DNA of 14,697 bases from Clostridiales bacterium (GTDB lineage: Bacteria; Bacillota; Clostridia; Oscillospirales; QAMX01): contig JAAZBA010000387.1 in assembly GCA_012514045.1 (NCBI GenBank), positions 1 to 14,697 on the forward strand, in the 5' to 3' direction. Below are positions 1 through 7,900 of the stretch, one piece after another. The position numbers and the translations under genes were made by a program. Below the pieces are notes generated by a model, which worked only from the letters and a program-made list of their open reading frames with translations, did not search any database and had not been told where the DNA came from. Positions within the stretch are counted from its first letter, which is position 1. Each line of letters begins with the position of its first letter.

Positions 1-180
1 CATGAAGGAGAAGAGCACCGCTGGCAAAAACTCCGGCTCCTTCCATATGGTAAATAGTCGCGCGACGACTTTAAGTGGGGATGCCAAAAGCATGTCCATC
101 CCCACTCTCATCGCCACAAGCTGCCACAACAGCAACGCTATAAGAATTGATATTCCTTTGTAAACCGTTGTTTTATTCAT
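1..180 (-). CDS. ABC transporter permease, NitT/TauT-like, N-terminus only
   Basis: This is the first 60 codons of a gene that runs off the left edge. Read on the minus strand it begins MNKTTVYKGISILIALLLWQ, a short basic N-terminus leading into one hydrophobic helix. A stretch ending LLASPLKVVARLF follows, and this 'LPSP...V...L' type of linker is familiar from SsuC/TauC/NrtB-type permeases. The ATG (178-180) overlaps the stop codon of the substrate-binding gene by 8 bases, so the two are almost certainly translationally coupled parts of one ABC importer. The membrane-spanning core and the EAA loop lie outside the window. The substrate is unknown. The family call rests mostly on context and this short motif. 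Confidence 0.75.
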   Translation of the reverse strand, partial: MNKTTVYKGISILIALLLWQLVAMRVGMDMLLASPLKVVARLFTIWKEPEFLPAVLFSFM

Positions 181-1171
181 AAATCCGGTAGAAGTCATCC
201 CCCGGCAGCTTTCCCCCCACGGCCTTGGGATTTTGTCCGAAGAGAATCTCCAGATAGCCCGCAAGGGAGGTTTTCATATCCTTTCCCGTTATGCAAACCA
301 TATTGCAATAGGGAATGGCTTTTTCTGCTATGGGAGCCTTTACTATGTCGTATTTCTCCACGAGAGCGGCGCCCTCGGAGAGATTATTGTTTGTAAATTC
401 CACGGAAGCCTTGTATTCCTCAAGGAATTTTGCCACGGCTTCAGGGTTTTCCTTGACAAAATCGGTACGAGCAATCAGCGCCGCGGTTATGAAACGGCTG
501 CCATTGTCAAGGTCATCCCAAACCTTCGTAAGGTCGATGGCGATTCTCAGGTTTTCAAGCTGATTAGACGCAACAGTTACGAATGGTTGAGGCATCATGG
601 CGATGGCGTGATCCATTGTAGCCATCTGAGCCACCACCTCCGTAGGCTCGCTCTTCCACTCGATTGTAACGTCCTTTTCAGAGTCGAGGCCGCTCTGTGC
701 CAAAAGGTACTGTAAGGCGTATTCCGGTGTTGTGCCCTTGCCTGTGGCGTAAATTGTCTGCCCCTTAAGGTCTTCGAGACTCTGTATCGTCTCTCCGCCC
801 TTTTCCACGATGTAAATTACTCCCAATGTACTGACAGCGATAGCCTGCACGGCTCCGTCCGAATTGTTGTAGAGCACCGAGCCCAGGTTAGCTGGGACGG
901 ATACGATATCAATCTCTCCTTTGAGAAGTTTCGGCGTCAGCTCGTCCGCGGCGGCAGCCATTGTGAATTCATATTCGTTTGCCGTCTTCTTGTTTTCCGC
1001 GTCATCAAGAAGCTTTACCATGCCCATGGAGGTGGGTCCCTTAAGTCCGCCGAGACGTATTGATACGGGGGTATATTCCTCTGTCTTTGTTTCCGGCGCT
1101 TTTACCTGGCATCCTGCAAAAGCAAAGGTTAAAATAAGTATCGAGAGTATAAGTGCTATAGCTTTTTTCAT
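173..1171 (-). CDS. ABC transporter substrate-binding lipoprotein (SsuA/Thi5/NMT1-like)
   Basis: Predicted extracytoplasmic receptor of an ABC importer, 332 aa from the chosen start. The N-terminus MKKAIALILSILILTFAFAGC is a lipoprotein signal, with acylated Cys at residue 21 (lipobox AFAGC). The mature part has features of the nitrate/sulfonate/taurine/pyrimidine-precursor binding family: an early 'IRLGGLKGPTSMGM' strand and loop, 'LLKGEIDIVSVPANLGSVLY' and 'SLEDLKGQTIYATGKGTTPE'. I chose the ATG at 1171 because the upstream in-frame extension to 1258 crosses the promoter and regulator site, and because AGAGGG lies about 9 bases before this ATG. The stop overlaps the permease start. A Crp/Fnr-type regulator lies immediately upstream with a matching operator between them, so expression is probably conditional. 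The substrate cannot be read from the sequence. Confidence 0.88.
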   Translation of the reverse strand: MKKAIALILSILILTFAFAGCQVKAPETKTEEYTPVSIRLGGLKGPTSMGMVKLLDDAENKKTANEYEFTMAAAADELTPKLLKGEIDIVSVPANLGSVLYNNSDGAVQAIAVSTLGVIYIVEKGGETIQSLEDLKGQTIYATGKGTTPEYALQYLLAQSGLDSEKDVTIEWKSEPTEVVAQMATMDHAIAMMPQPFVTVASNQLENLRIAIDLTKVWDDLDNGSRFITAALIARTDFVKENPEAVAKFLEEYKASVEFTNNNLSEGAALVEKYDIVKAPIAEKAIPYCNMVCITGKDMKTSLAGYLEILFGQNPKAVGGKLPGDDFYRIYE

Positions 1172-1197
1172 TTCGGGTTTCCCTCTTTCTTTTTTGG

Positions 1198-1247
1198 TGA
1201 CTCTATTATACGCCAAAAAAGAAAAACTTGTCGTTGCATACGCAACG
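1198..1247 (-). promoter_or_regulatory. Promoter of the ABC importer with Crp/Fnr-type operator
   Basis: On the minus strand a perfect TATAAT (-10) lies at 1205-1210, giving a predicted start near 1198. There is no good TTGACA; the nearest -35-like sequence is weak (ACGACA, 19-bp spacer). Instead a perfect inverted repeat CGTTGC-ATAC-GCAACG occupies 1232-1247. Its centre (1239.5) is about 41.5 bp upstream of the predicted start, the classical position for a Crp/Fnr class II activator overlapping -35. The two 5-bp half-sites separated by 4 bp match Fnr-type geometry, with GTTGC in place of TTGAT. This reading is inference from geometry and from the adjacent regulator gene. Confidence 0.7.
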
Positions 1248-1250
1248 TAA

Positions 1251-1922
1251 TTATTCACTATATTTCAGCAGCTTGAAGGTGTTTTTATGGAAATCGATTA
1301 TACCTTCGCGTTTCATTTTCGCAAGTTCCCTTGACAGCGCCGAGCGGTTAGCTCCGATGTAGGTAGCCATATCCTCCCGGTTGAAGGGTATCCGGAACAC
1401 GCTGCTTCCGCTTGCGGCGGACATTTCGCTTAAATACACCATCAATTTCTCCCGGATGGAGATTTTCGAGAGGATTTGTATTCTGTTGTTCATAGAAAGA
1501 ATCCTTGCGGCAAGAAGGGCGGTAAATCTTTTCTGCATTGCCGTAACATCCTCTTCTCTGCTTCCGTACAGACCGTCCACAGACAGCCACAGCACCTCCG
1601 AATCCTCCGAGGCGCAGACATATACGGGTGAATCCTCAACAATAAGGAGACACAGAGACTCTCCGAAGGTGACCCCCGGCTGGACCTCCGCCATAATCAT
1701 GCTGTTTCCGTCGAAATCATCGCTGCGGGCTTGCACCAGTCCCGACAGCACAAGGCCAAAACATTCCATTCTCGTCCATGCATGATGGAGTATTTCTCCC
1801 CTGCGGTAGACCTGCGACCTGCCATGCAAAAGGGAAACCGCCTTGCGTAGCTCTTCTTCCTCCATGCCGGAAAAGAGGGGGTTTTTAAGGATAACGCTCC
1901 TGTAAAGCTTAATTTTATCCAA
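1251..1922 (-). CDS. Crp/Fnr family transcriptional regulator
   Basis: The N-terminal half is a cyclic-nucleotide-binding-like beta-barrel ('NPLFSGMEEEELRKAVSLL', then 'YRRGEILHHAW' and 'VTFGESLCLL'). A long dimerization helix follows around residues 122-148, then a C-terminal winged helix-turn-helix ('NREDMATYIGANRSALSREL', about 181-200). The Fnr-type N-terminal four-cysteine cluster is absent, so an oxygen-sensing [4Fe-4S] centre is unlikely. I prefer the TTG start at 1922 (223 aa): it has AAGGAGTG 8 bases upstream and gives the usual family N-terminus. An ATG at 1964 would overlap sfsA and lacks a good ribosome site. The gene sits between sfsA and the ABC importer, and the CGTTGC-N4-GCAACG palindrome just beyond its stop suggests it activates the importer. 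The effector is unknown. Confidence 0.9.
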   Translation of the reverse strand: MDKIKLYRSVILKNPLFSGMEEEELRKAVSLLHGRSQVYRRGEILHHAWTRMECFGLVLSGLVQARSDDFDGNSMIMAEVQPGVTFGESLCLLIVEDSPVYVCASEDSEVLWLSVDGLYGSREEDVTAMQKRFTALLAARILSMNNRIQILSKISIREKLMVYLSEMSAASGSSVFRIPFNREDMATYIGANRSALSRELAKMKREGIIDFHKNTFKLLKYSE

Positions 1923-1954
1923 TGCAGTATCACTCCTTATGGCAACCGGGGATT

Positions 1955-2680
1955 TTAGGAACATTTGTCTTCGTTTGAACTGGCGGAGCGTATTTCGTCA
2001 TCGTAAATATGAGCATCAATCACTTTTATTGTGTCCGGCGTCACATCGCAGGGAAGATGTATGACTTTCACTCCTTTATTTTTCGCCTCGTTCAGCGCGT
2101 CCCCGAATTCCGGTTGGGTATCAATGTTCGGCAAGACTTTTTTTACCTTCGGCATGGATATGACAAAGGTGACATAGCACTCAAAGCCCTCTGTTGCGGC
2201 TTTCGTAAGCTCCCGCAGGTGCTTAACGCCCCGCTGTGTGGGCGCATCGGGGAAGTATCCCACGCCGTCGATCTCCAGAGTACAGCCTTTGACCTCCAAA
2301 AGTATCTTTCTGTCGCCGATTTCCATATAGAAATCCATTCTGGAGCCTCCGTATAGGTACTCTGGCTTCAGAAGAGTTATACCGTCAAACATCTCCGGGA
2401 AAGCTTCAAGCCACTCCCTTACCGCCACATTCGGAGCCTGACTGTCGATGTTGACCCAGCCGAGACCGTTTTTATGTACAGCCACAAGGTCATACTTTGT
2501 TTTTCGCGCTTTGTTGTCCGGCGCCGTCAGAGCGATTTTGCTTCCGGGGATCAGCAGTTCTTTGCAGCGTCCCGTATTTTTTACATGTACTGTCTCCATG
2601 CCGCTCTCTGTTTCCACCAGGGCAACAAAACGGTTCGGTCTGTCAATGAACGTTCCGTATGTGATATTATTATATTTCAT
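1955..2680 (-). CDS. sfsA: DNA/RNA nuclease SfsA (sugar fermentation stimulation protein)
   Basis: Full-length SfsA, 241 aa, close to the usual 230-240. It has an N-terminal OB-like part ('RFVALVETESGMETVHVKNTGRCKELL') and a C-terminal nuclease core of the PD-(D/E)xK type. Visible candidate metal ligands are D116 in 'SRMDFYME' and E129/K131 in 'LLEVKGCTL'. The family signature 'FPDAPTQRGVKHL' is at about 143-155. The protein was named for raising maltose metabolism in E. coli and was later described as a nucleic-acid-binding nuclease. Its physiological role is unsettled. It lies 16 bases after the SDR gene and 32 bases before the regulator, in an apparent operon. The residues after about 230 (RSASSNEDKCS) look like an unconserved tail. 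Confidence 0.95.
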   Translation of the reverse strand: MKYNNITYGTFIDRPNRFVALVETESGMETVHVKNTGRCKELLIPGSKIALTAPDNKARKTKYDLVAVHKNGLGWVNIDSQAPNVAVREWLEAFPEMFDGITLLKPEYLYGGSRMDFYMEIGDRKILLEVKGCTLEIDGVGYFPDAPTQRGVKHLRELTKAATEGFECYVTFVISMPKVKKVLPNIDTQPEFGDALNEAKNKGVKVIHLPCDVTPDTIKVIDAHIYDDEIRSASSNEDKCS

Positions 2681-2696
2681 TTAGTCTTCAAGTCAT

Positions 2697-3407
2697 TCAG
2701 TTTTCAAGCTTCCAGCCGTTGTCGTTATGGTATATCATGAGCTTTGTTATGCCGCCGTCCACGCAGACATTCTCTCCCGTAATAAATGAAGCCATATCGG
2801 AACAGAGGTAGAGCACCATATTCGCTATATCATCGGGGTTGCCCACTCTGCCGGCGGGATGCTGTGCAGCATCCGGTCCGGCATAAACGGTGAAACTGTT
2901 GTCGATCCATCCCGGGGAGACGGAATTGACTCTCACCCGCTCGGAAAGGCTTACAGCGAGGGCATGGGTCAAAGCGGAGATACCGCCCTTGGCGGCTGTA
3001 TAGCTCTCGGTCTGGGGCTGACTCATACGGTCACGAGAGGAGGAGATGTTGACAATACTTGCTCTTTCGGCAAAATAGGGGTTAAACAGCTTCGCAAGAT
3101 AAAACGGCGCCGTTACGCCCACTCTCAATGCGTATTCAAAAGCCTCATAGCTTCCCTCTGTCAGACCTGTGCTTTTTGGGGCGGCGTTGTTTATGAGATA
3201 GTCTATATGGCCGAAATCGGAAATGACTTTTTCGGCGAAGCGTTCAAGTGTCGCCTTATCCGAGAGATCTCCCGTGAAATAACCGTTTTCCAGAATATCA
3301 ATTACACAGACCTTGGCTCCCGCGTCCTTAAACCTCTCACATATACGCTTTCCTATGCCTCGGGCGCCGCCGGTTACAACGGCTACCTTGTTATCAAAAT
3401 TAAACAC
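2697..3407 (-). CDS. SDR family NAD(P)-dependent oxidoreductase
   Basis: Classical short-chain dehydrogenase/reductase of 236 aa. The Rossmann glycine motif TGGARGIG is at 12-19. An acidic residue ends strand beta-2 (D37 in VCVIDI), suggesting NAD rather than NADP preference. NNAA is at 73-76, the catalytic serine lies in ISSS (121-124), and the catalytic YTAAK (Y136, K140) is followed by NSVSPGW (161-167). The substrate is unknown. Strand beta-2 to beta-3 is short, so the protein is somewhat smaller than the usual 250 aa. Translation starts at GTG (3405-3407) with a strong GAGGAGG about 9 bases upstream. It is the first gene of the SDR-sfsA-regulator cluster and has its own promoter just upstream. 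Confidence 0.92.
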   Translation of the reverse strand: MFNFDNKVAVVTGGARGIGKRICERFKDAGAKVCVIDILENGYFTGDLSDKATLERFAEKVISDFGHIDYLINNAAPKSTGLTEGSYEAFEYALRVGVTAPFYLAKLFNPYFAERASIVNISSSRDRMSQPQTESYTAAKGGISALTHALAVSLSERVRVNSVSPGWIDNSFTVYAGPDAAQHPAGRVGNPDDIANMVLYLCSDMASFITGENVCVDGGITKLMIYHNDNGWKLEN

Positions 3408-3466
3408 TGTCGCTTCCTCCTCGTGATATTGTCTGCTTGCAGTCCTTCTTATTTGCTCTATGGTTC

Positions 3467-3495
3467 AGTATAGCATATAAATATTGCGTATTCAA
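3467..3495 (-). promoter_or_regulatory. Promoter of the SDR-sfsA-regulator operon
   Basis: On the minus strand TTGAAT (3490-3495) and TATACT (3467-3472) are separated by exactly 17 bp. The predicted leader of about 50 bases carries a strong ribosome site before the GTG start. It is divergent from the MFS promoter, with about 20 bp between the two -35 boxes. Confidence 0.75.
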
Positions 3496-3515
3496 GCGCA
3501 AAAGGTAATTTGAAG

Positions 3516-3544
3516 TTGCAATCGAAGCGCGGGAATGTTATAAT
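3516..3544 (+). promoter_or_regulatory. Promoter of the MFS transporter gene
   Basis: TTGCAA (3516-3521) and TATAAT (3539-3544) have a 17-bp spacer. The predicted start near 3551 excludes the GTG at 3554 as a normal start and supports the ATG at 3578. Confidence 0.75.
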
Positions 3545-3577
3545 ATCTCCCGAGTGAAAAAAGAGGAGAATACAGAA

Positions 3578-4741
3578 ATGAAAAAAAGCTTTTACGCTGT
3601 ATGCGTATTCCTAAGTCTTCTGCTGTTCGCGTTGTTCAGCACCTCTCAGGGAGTGCTGCTGACACCTATTGTAAATTTTTACAGCCTCACCGAATCAAGC
3701 CAGGGAGCGCCCAACGCGGCTATGAACATCGGCTGCACCATTGCGCTTTTGTCCTCCCTTTTCGTGATGGGACGTATTTCCAAGCCGAAATTGCTTGTGA
3801 TATTCACCGTCACCGCCGTACTTTTTATTCTTCCCGCCGCTCTTAAGCCCTCATTTACAGTTTTTACTATACTGTACCTGTGCATAGGCATCTCCCTGGG
3901 ATACCTTGATACGCTTTCTTCTTCCGCCATCGCGGATTTGTTCACGGGAAAGCGGGGCTCGGTTATGATGGGTATCCTCCACGCCATGTTCGGCATCGGG
4001 GGCATGCTGACACCGATCCTGATAGGTTCCCTTATGGACAGGGGACTTGCATGGAACTACGTATACCTTATAATAGGCGGGCTGGGCATTCTGCTCTGCT
4101 TATACATTATTCCCGTAGGCAGAAACTGGATCAAAAACGATGTGGCGGTTAAGACCGTAGCGCCGAAGCTAAGCCGTGATACCCTTCGCCGTTTCCTCGG
4201 CGACAGGGAAAACCTGACGATTCTGCTTGCAACGGTGCTTTACGCTTTCTACTTCGGCGGCATCACCGTATGGACCGGCAGGTTCATTGAGCATGAACTT
4301 GACGGAGGCGCCATGGGGGCAATCTCCCTGTCGCTTTTCTGGCTGGGAATCACGCTGTGCCGTACATTTTCTCCCATGCTCAAGATAACACCTCTTCGTT
4401 ATCTCCAAGTGTCCTGCATTATCGGCGCCGCGGTTCTCGTTCCCGGGGTGCTTTCCGGCAACGCCTATATTATGGGCGCCGCCGCGGCGCTTACCGCGCT
4501 GCTGGCGGGGGCTTATATCCCCATGACTCTCCACCTATGCTGCGACAGGTTCAGGGAGAACACCATGCTTGTCACCACGGCGGTGCTTCTGTGTGTATAC
4601 GGAGGACAGGCTTTAGGTCCTGCACTGATAGGTAAGATCGAATCACTTTCCAGCATAGCTTACGCCATGCTAACCACTCCGGTGGCGCTTGCTTTGTCGG
4701 GAATCGCCTTGCTTACCGTTAAGGAAATGAAAAATTCATAA
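3578..4741 (+). CDS. MFS transporter
   Basis: Integral membrane transporter of the major facilitator superfamily, 387 aa, with about 12 hydrophobic segments along the whole length and a longer hydrophilic centre ('GRNWIKNDVAVKTVAPKL', about residue 180-198) between the two six-helix halves. The loop 'MGRISKPKLLVIF' matches the TM2-TM3 loop position. 'IGGMLTPILIGSLMDRGLAW' resembles the TM5 region of FucP/sugar-type MFS members. The ATG at 3578 is chosen: GAGGAG lies 9 bases upstream, whereas the upstream GTG (3554) would be almost leaderless. It is transcribed alone, divergent from the SDR operon and convergent with the beta-lactamase-like gene. The substrate is unknown; sugar or drug efflux are both possible. 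Confidence 0.9.
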   Translation: MKKSFYAVCVFLSLLLFALFSTSQGVLLTPIVNFYSLTESSQGAPNAAMNIGCTIALLSSLFVMGRISKPKLLVIFTVTAVLFILPAALKPSFTVFTILYLCIGISLGYLDTLSSSAIADLFTGKRGSVMMGILHAMFGIGGMLTPILIGSLMDRGLAWNYVYLIIGGLGILLCLYIIPVGRNWIKNDVAVKTVAPKLSRDTLRRFLGDRENLTILLATVLYAFYFGGITVWTGRFIEHELDGGAMGAISLSLFWLGITLCRTFSPMLKITPLRYLQVSCIIGAAVLVPGVLSGNAYIMGAAAALTALLAGAYIPMTLHLCCDRFRENTMLVTTAVLLCVYGGQALGPALIGKIESLSSIAYAMLTTPVALALSGIALLTVKEMKNS

Positions 4742-4752
4742 AAACAACTGCC

Positions 4753-4790
4753 GCGGCGACAAATTCAAAAATGTCGCCGCATTTTATTTA
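4753..4790. terminator. Intrinsic terminator between convergent genes
   Basis: A perfect 9-bp stem, GCGGCGACA (4753-4761) with TGTCGCCGC (4772-4780), has a 10-base loop and is followed by ATTTTATTTA. It starts 11 bases after the MFS stop. On the minus strand a TTGTTTTTATG tract follows after a few bases, so it may also end the beta-lactamase-like gene. Confidence 0.85.
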
Positions 4791-4841
4791 TATATTTTAT
4801 CGGTATCAGAGCGGTAAAAGCTCACAAACTGCTTCTGTAGC

Positions 4842-5852
4842 CTACGCTCCGTATAAGCATTCCTTTATGGTATCGTGTATCTTTGCTCTGTAGCCGTTTG
4901 GCATGGCAACGTTGTCATCTCCGTAGCAGGTGCGGTTCGTGAGTATGACAGCGTAGAGATTTGTCTCCCTGTCCACAAACACAGACGTGCCGGTGTAGCC
5001 GGTGTGACCGTAGGAGCCGAGGCAGAACAGCTTGCCGGGCTGCTCGCTTACCTCGTTAACAAGCTGGAAGCCGAGACCTCTGGATAGCTCCGCGAAAGGT
5101 GTATGGTTCTGTATAGAAAGCTCAAAAAGCTCGTCGGAGATAAGTCCCTCGTACCTTCTGCACAGTTTCAGGGCATATTTCACCATATCGTCAAGGGAGG
5201 CAAACAGTCCAGCGTTACCGGAGATACCGGAGAGCATACGTGCGTTTGTATCGTTTACAAGACCATACAGAGCGGGGTTCTTCTGGGCGTTTGATATATC
5301 AAGGTGTCTGGAAGGGGTAAAGCAGGCGTCTTTCATGCCTATCCTGTCAGCTACCATGGATTTGAAAAGCTGGGACAGCTTAAGCCCCGAGAGCTTCTCA
5401 AGGATTTTTCCCAGCACGATGTAGCCCATGCAGCTGTATATCACATCCGCGCCTGTTTTATACTCTAGCTTGCGGGACAGAATGGTCTTTACCACATTAT
5501 TCGGGTTCGGGTCAACCTCATGCCAGTGGTATGAGGGGTGGAAACCTGCCTGATGGGTCATGAGCTGCTTTATTGTAATATCCTTCTTGTCCTTCGGCGC
5601 GTCAAAAAAATCGCCAATAGTGTCGCTGAGAGACAAATCTTTCAGGTTAATCATCGAAAGGGCAATAAGGGAGGTGGACACCACTTTCGTAACAGAAGCC
5701 ATGTCAAAAAGAGTGCGGGATGTGACATTATGGGAAAGGATACGGAAATATTCACCGTCCGCGTCTCCTACCGACAGCGCGTAGTCGGAGTATACCCTTG
5801 TTTTAACACCTTCTTCAAGCACTTTGTTCAAATTCTCTATATTATATCTCAT
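4842..5852 (-). CDS. Serine hydrolase, beta-lactamase/class C PBP-like
   Basis: A protein of 336 aa with the penicillin-recognising fold. The nucleophile motif is SVTK (S53, K56), in 'TLFDMASVTKVVSTSLI'. The second motif is YSC at 139-141, where the canonical form is YxN. The third is HTG at 283-285 in 'YGHTGYTGTSVFVD'. 'LMTHQAGF' (97-104) is a common family landmark. No signal peptide or membrane anchor is visible, so the product is probably cytosolic and more likely an esterase, amidase or peptidase than a drug-inactivating beta-lactamase. It is monocistronic, with its own promoter, AAGGAGTG before the ATG, and an end facing the MFS gene. No AmpR-like regulator is nearby. The substrate is unknown. 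Confidence 0.9.
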   Translation of the reverse strand: MRYNIENLNKVLEEGVKTRVYSDYALSVGDADGEYFRILSHNVTSRTLFDMASVTKVVSTSLIALSMINLKDLSLSDTIGDFFDAPKDKKDITIKQLMTHQAGFHPSYHWHEVDPNPNNVVKTILSRKLEYKTGADVIYSCMGYIVLGKILEKLSGLKLSQLFKSMVADRIGMKDACFTPSRHLDISNAQKNPALYGLVNDTNARMLSGISGNAGLFASLDDMVKYALKLCRRYEGLISDELFELSIQNHTPFAELSRGLGFQLVNEVSEQPGKLFCLGSYGHTGYTGTSVFVDRETNLYAVILTNRTCYGDDNVAMPNGYRAKIHDTIKECLYGA

Positions 5853-5875
5853 AAGACTTCACTCCTTGTCGTGTC

Positions 5876-5904
5876 ATTTTACCACAACTATACGCTGTTT
5901 TCAA
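5876..5904 (-). promoter_or_regulatory. Promoter of the beta-lactamase-like gene
   Basis: On the minus strand TTGAAA (5899-5904) and TAAAAT (5876-5881) are separated by 17 bp. A ribosome site AAGGAGTG follows shortly before the ATG at 5852. Confidence 0.75.
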
Positions 5905-5975
5905 TACTAAACAGCAGTGACGGCAAATATTCAGCCCCAATTTTGTTATGAATTCTAATTATTTTTCAAAACATC

Positions 5976-6004
5976 TTGACAATTAGTTAATATTATGGTA
6001 GAAT
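5976..6004 (+). promoter_or_regulatory. Promoter of the LplA-type lipoprotein gene
   Basis: A consensus TTGACA (5976-5981) and TAGAAT (5999-6004) have a 17-bp spacer. The leader is about 67 bases and ends in AAGGAGG (6063-6069), 8 bases before the ATG. I saw no riboswitch-like structure in the leader. Confidence 0.85.
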
Positions 6005-6077
6005 GCTGCTCAAACAATCGATTAAGTGTTTTATGCACGGAAATCGGTTGTGAAAAATTTTTAAGGAGGCAATCCCC

Positions 6078-7886
6078 ATGACAAAGCGTTTACTTGCAAT
6101 CCTCCTTGCGGCTCTTATGCTGATTACTCTCTTCGCTGCCTGTTCCTCCGACAAGAAGACAGACGAAAGCTCTTCCGAAACAAAGACGGAAGAGAAGAAG
6201 GAAGAGACTAAAAAAGAAGAGACCAAGAAGGAAGAACCCAAGAAAGAAGAACCTAAGAAGGAAGAACCCAAAAAGGAAGAAGCTTCTTCCGGCGCTGCCT
6301 ATGAGCTCAACGAGCTCGGCCAGCTCCCGCTTGTAAAGAGCGGCGAAGCTGTTCTCTCCATCGGTTTCCCCCAGTCCCCGTCTGTAACTGACTATGAGGA
6401 CAACTACCTCACAGACTTCCTTGAAGAGCGTGGAGGCTTTGAAATCGAGTTTGTATTCTTCCCCACCAGCGGCACTGAAGCCAGACAGAAGCTAGAGCTT
6501 ATGATTTCATCCAACCAGGAGCTCCCAGATATCGTAACATCAATCGGCGTGGGCTCCATCGGCAAGCAGACTTACGGACAGCAGGGCGTATTTCTGGAGC
6601 TCGATGAGTGGCTGGAGACAGAGACATTCTGGTTCCCGCAGGCTAAGGAAAGGTGGCTTACAGAGCAGGAGAAGAAGGACATAGTCACATTCTACAAGTC
6701 CACAGATGGACATACTTACGGCTTCCCCTACGTAACATGTGACCCCACAGACAACGTTTCCCGCTGCCTTTGGATTAATAAGCCCTGGCTTGACACTCTG
6801 GGACTTGATGTCCCCAAAACAACAGACGAATTTTTCGATGTTCTTGTTGCTTTCCGCGACAAGGATCCGAACGGTAACGGCATAAACGATGAAATCCCCT
6901 TTACAGGCGCAAATACCTGGGTATCCGATCCGGTTGAAGTTCTCATGAATGCTTTCATCTACTACTCTCCCTACAGACTTAACGTTGAAAACGGAGTTGT
7001 AAGCGTTCCTTATGTTGAGGAAGCGTACCGCGATGGTCTGCGCTGGATGAACTCCATGTTCAAGGAAAACCTCTTTGATGCCTCTTCGTTTACAATGGAC
7101 GGTTCACAGCATAAAGCTATATTCGATCTCCCCGATGATCAGATTTCTTACTGCGGATCCTTCGCAGGACATCCATATACAAAATTTGCTATAGATAATC
7201 CTCACAGAACAGAGTATATCCATGCTTTCCCTCTTGAGGGACCCAATGGCGTTGCTTATGCCCCAACTGAAGTGACAGGCTACGGCTACAGCTGCTTCAT
7301 CACAAAGTATGCAGAGGATCCTCTACTTGCTTTCCGTTTCCTCGACTCACAGTGCGATCCCGAAGCCGCCATAACAGTACGTTGGGGCGCCGAAGGCGTA
7401 AACTGGGAATGGGCTGAGGAAGGCGAGACAACTCGCTTAGCGCCTCTTGGCTATAAGGCGGTATTTAAAGAGCTCGAGATTATTTGGGGCACTGAGAACA
7501 ACACAATCTGGAACGCCAACCCCTTTAACTTCGCTCCCGCCGCTGTATATGCTGGTACTGTAGCTAAACCTCAGGAGGATTTTACAAGCGAAGCTGCATA
7601 TCTTGGTGAGATTATATATCATAACTCCATATTTGATCTTGTAAAGCCGGAGTGTACCCCCGATGAGACGGTGACGATCATGGTTTATACCGCCGAAGAG
7701 GATGCCCTTATTACAGAAATCGGCACACCGATTCTTGAGTACGAAAGAGAGTGCCGTGCCGCGTTTGTCACAGGCACAATGGATATCGAGAAGGATTGGG
7801 ATTCCTATATAGACACCCTTTACAGCATGGGTCTTGAAGACTACATCGCCACCGTTCAGCAGTGCTACGACAGAATGTACAAGTAA
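6078..7886 (+). CDS. Extracellular solute-binding lipoprotein, LplA-like (oligosaccharide ABC uptake)
   Basis: A large substrate-binding protein of 602 aa. The signal MTKRLLAILLAALMLITLF leads to Cys22 (lipobox FAAC), so it is lipid-anchored outside the membrane. Residues 23-72 form a Ser/Lys/Glu-rich linker with six tandem pentapeptides KKEE(T/P/A). The ligand-binding part starts near residue 75 and contains family landmarks: 'KLELMISSNQELPDIV' and the Asp/Asn/Gly loop 'DKDPNGNGINDEIPFTG', which resembles a calcium-binding loop. Length and motifs fit the LplA branch of family 1 binding proteins used for complex carbohydrates. Promoter and ribosome site are excellent. No LplB/YtcP-type permease follows: the gene is followed at once by a repeat shared with the mobile element. 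The permeases are either elsewhere or were separated by insertion. Confidence 0.9.
   Translation: MTKRLLAILLAALMLITLFAACSSDKKTDESSSETKTEEKKEETKKEETKKEEPKKEEPKKEEPKKEEASSGAAYELNELGQLPLVKSGEAVLSIGFPQSPSVTDYEDNYLTDFLEERGGFEIEFVFFPTSGTEARQKLELMISSNQELPDIVTSIGVGSIGKQTYGQQGVFLELDEWLETETFWFPQAKERWLTEQEKKDIVTFYKSTDGHTYGFPYVTCDPTDNVSRCLWINKPWLDTLGLDVPKTTDEFFDVLVAFRDKDPNGNGINDEIPFTGANTWVSDPVEVLMNAFIYYSPYRLNVENGVVSVPYVEEAYRDGLRWMNSMFKENLFDASSFTMDGSQHKAIFDLPDDQISYCGSFAGHPYTKFAIDNPHRTEYIHAFPLEGPNGVAYAPTEVTGYGYSCFITKYAEDPLLAFRFLDSQCDPEAAITVRWGAEGVNWEWAEEGETTRLAPLGYKAVFKELEIIWGTENNTIWNANPFNFAPAAVYAGTVAKPQEDFTSEAAYLGEIIYHNSIFDLVKPECTPDETVTIMVYTAEEDALITEIGTPILEYERECRAAFVTGTMDIEKDWDSYIDTLYSMGLEDYIATVQQCYDRMYK
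6195..6284 (+). repeat. 15-bp tandem repeat coding for KKEE(T/P/A) x6
   Basis: Six in-frame 15-bp units encode KKEET, KKEET, KKEEP, KKEEP, KKEEP and KKEEA (residues 40-69) in the linker between the lipid anchor and the binding domain. Units differ by synonymous A/G changes, so the array is not freshly duplicated. It probably acts as a charged wall-spanning spacer. Confidence 0.9.
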
Positions 7887-7900
7887 TACCTGAATAGTTT

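Noticed and set aside
1172..1258. N-terminal extension of the ABC binding protein to 1258
   Set aside because: It would bury the promoter and operator and put 29 residues before a clear lipoprotein signal peptide.
2859..3473. Plus-strand open frame of 204 codons
   Set aside because: It lies opposite the SDR gene, which has complete cofactor and catalytic motifs, and crosses its promoter.
3554..3577. GTG start extending the MFS protein by 8 residues
   Set aside because: It would start about 3 bases after the predicted transcription start. The ATG at 3578 has GAGGAG at good spacing.
4842..5852. Antibiotic-resistance beta-lactamase
   Set aside because: The active-site motifs fit the broad class C-like hydrolase family, but there is no signal peptide, the second motif is YSC, and no regulator is nearby. 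A resistance role is not supported.
5993..6271. Minus-strand frame coding repeated SSFLGSSFL
   Set aside because: It is the reverse reading of the KKEE repeat in the lipoprotein linker, not a gene.
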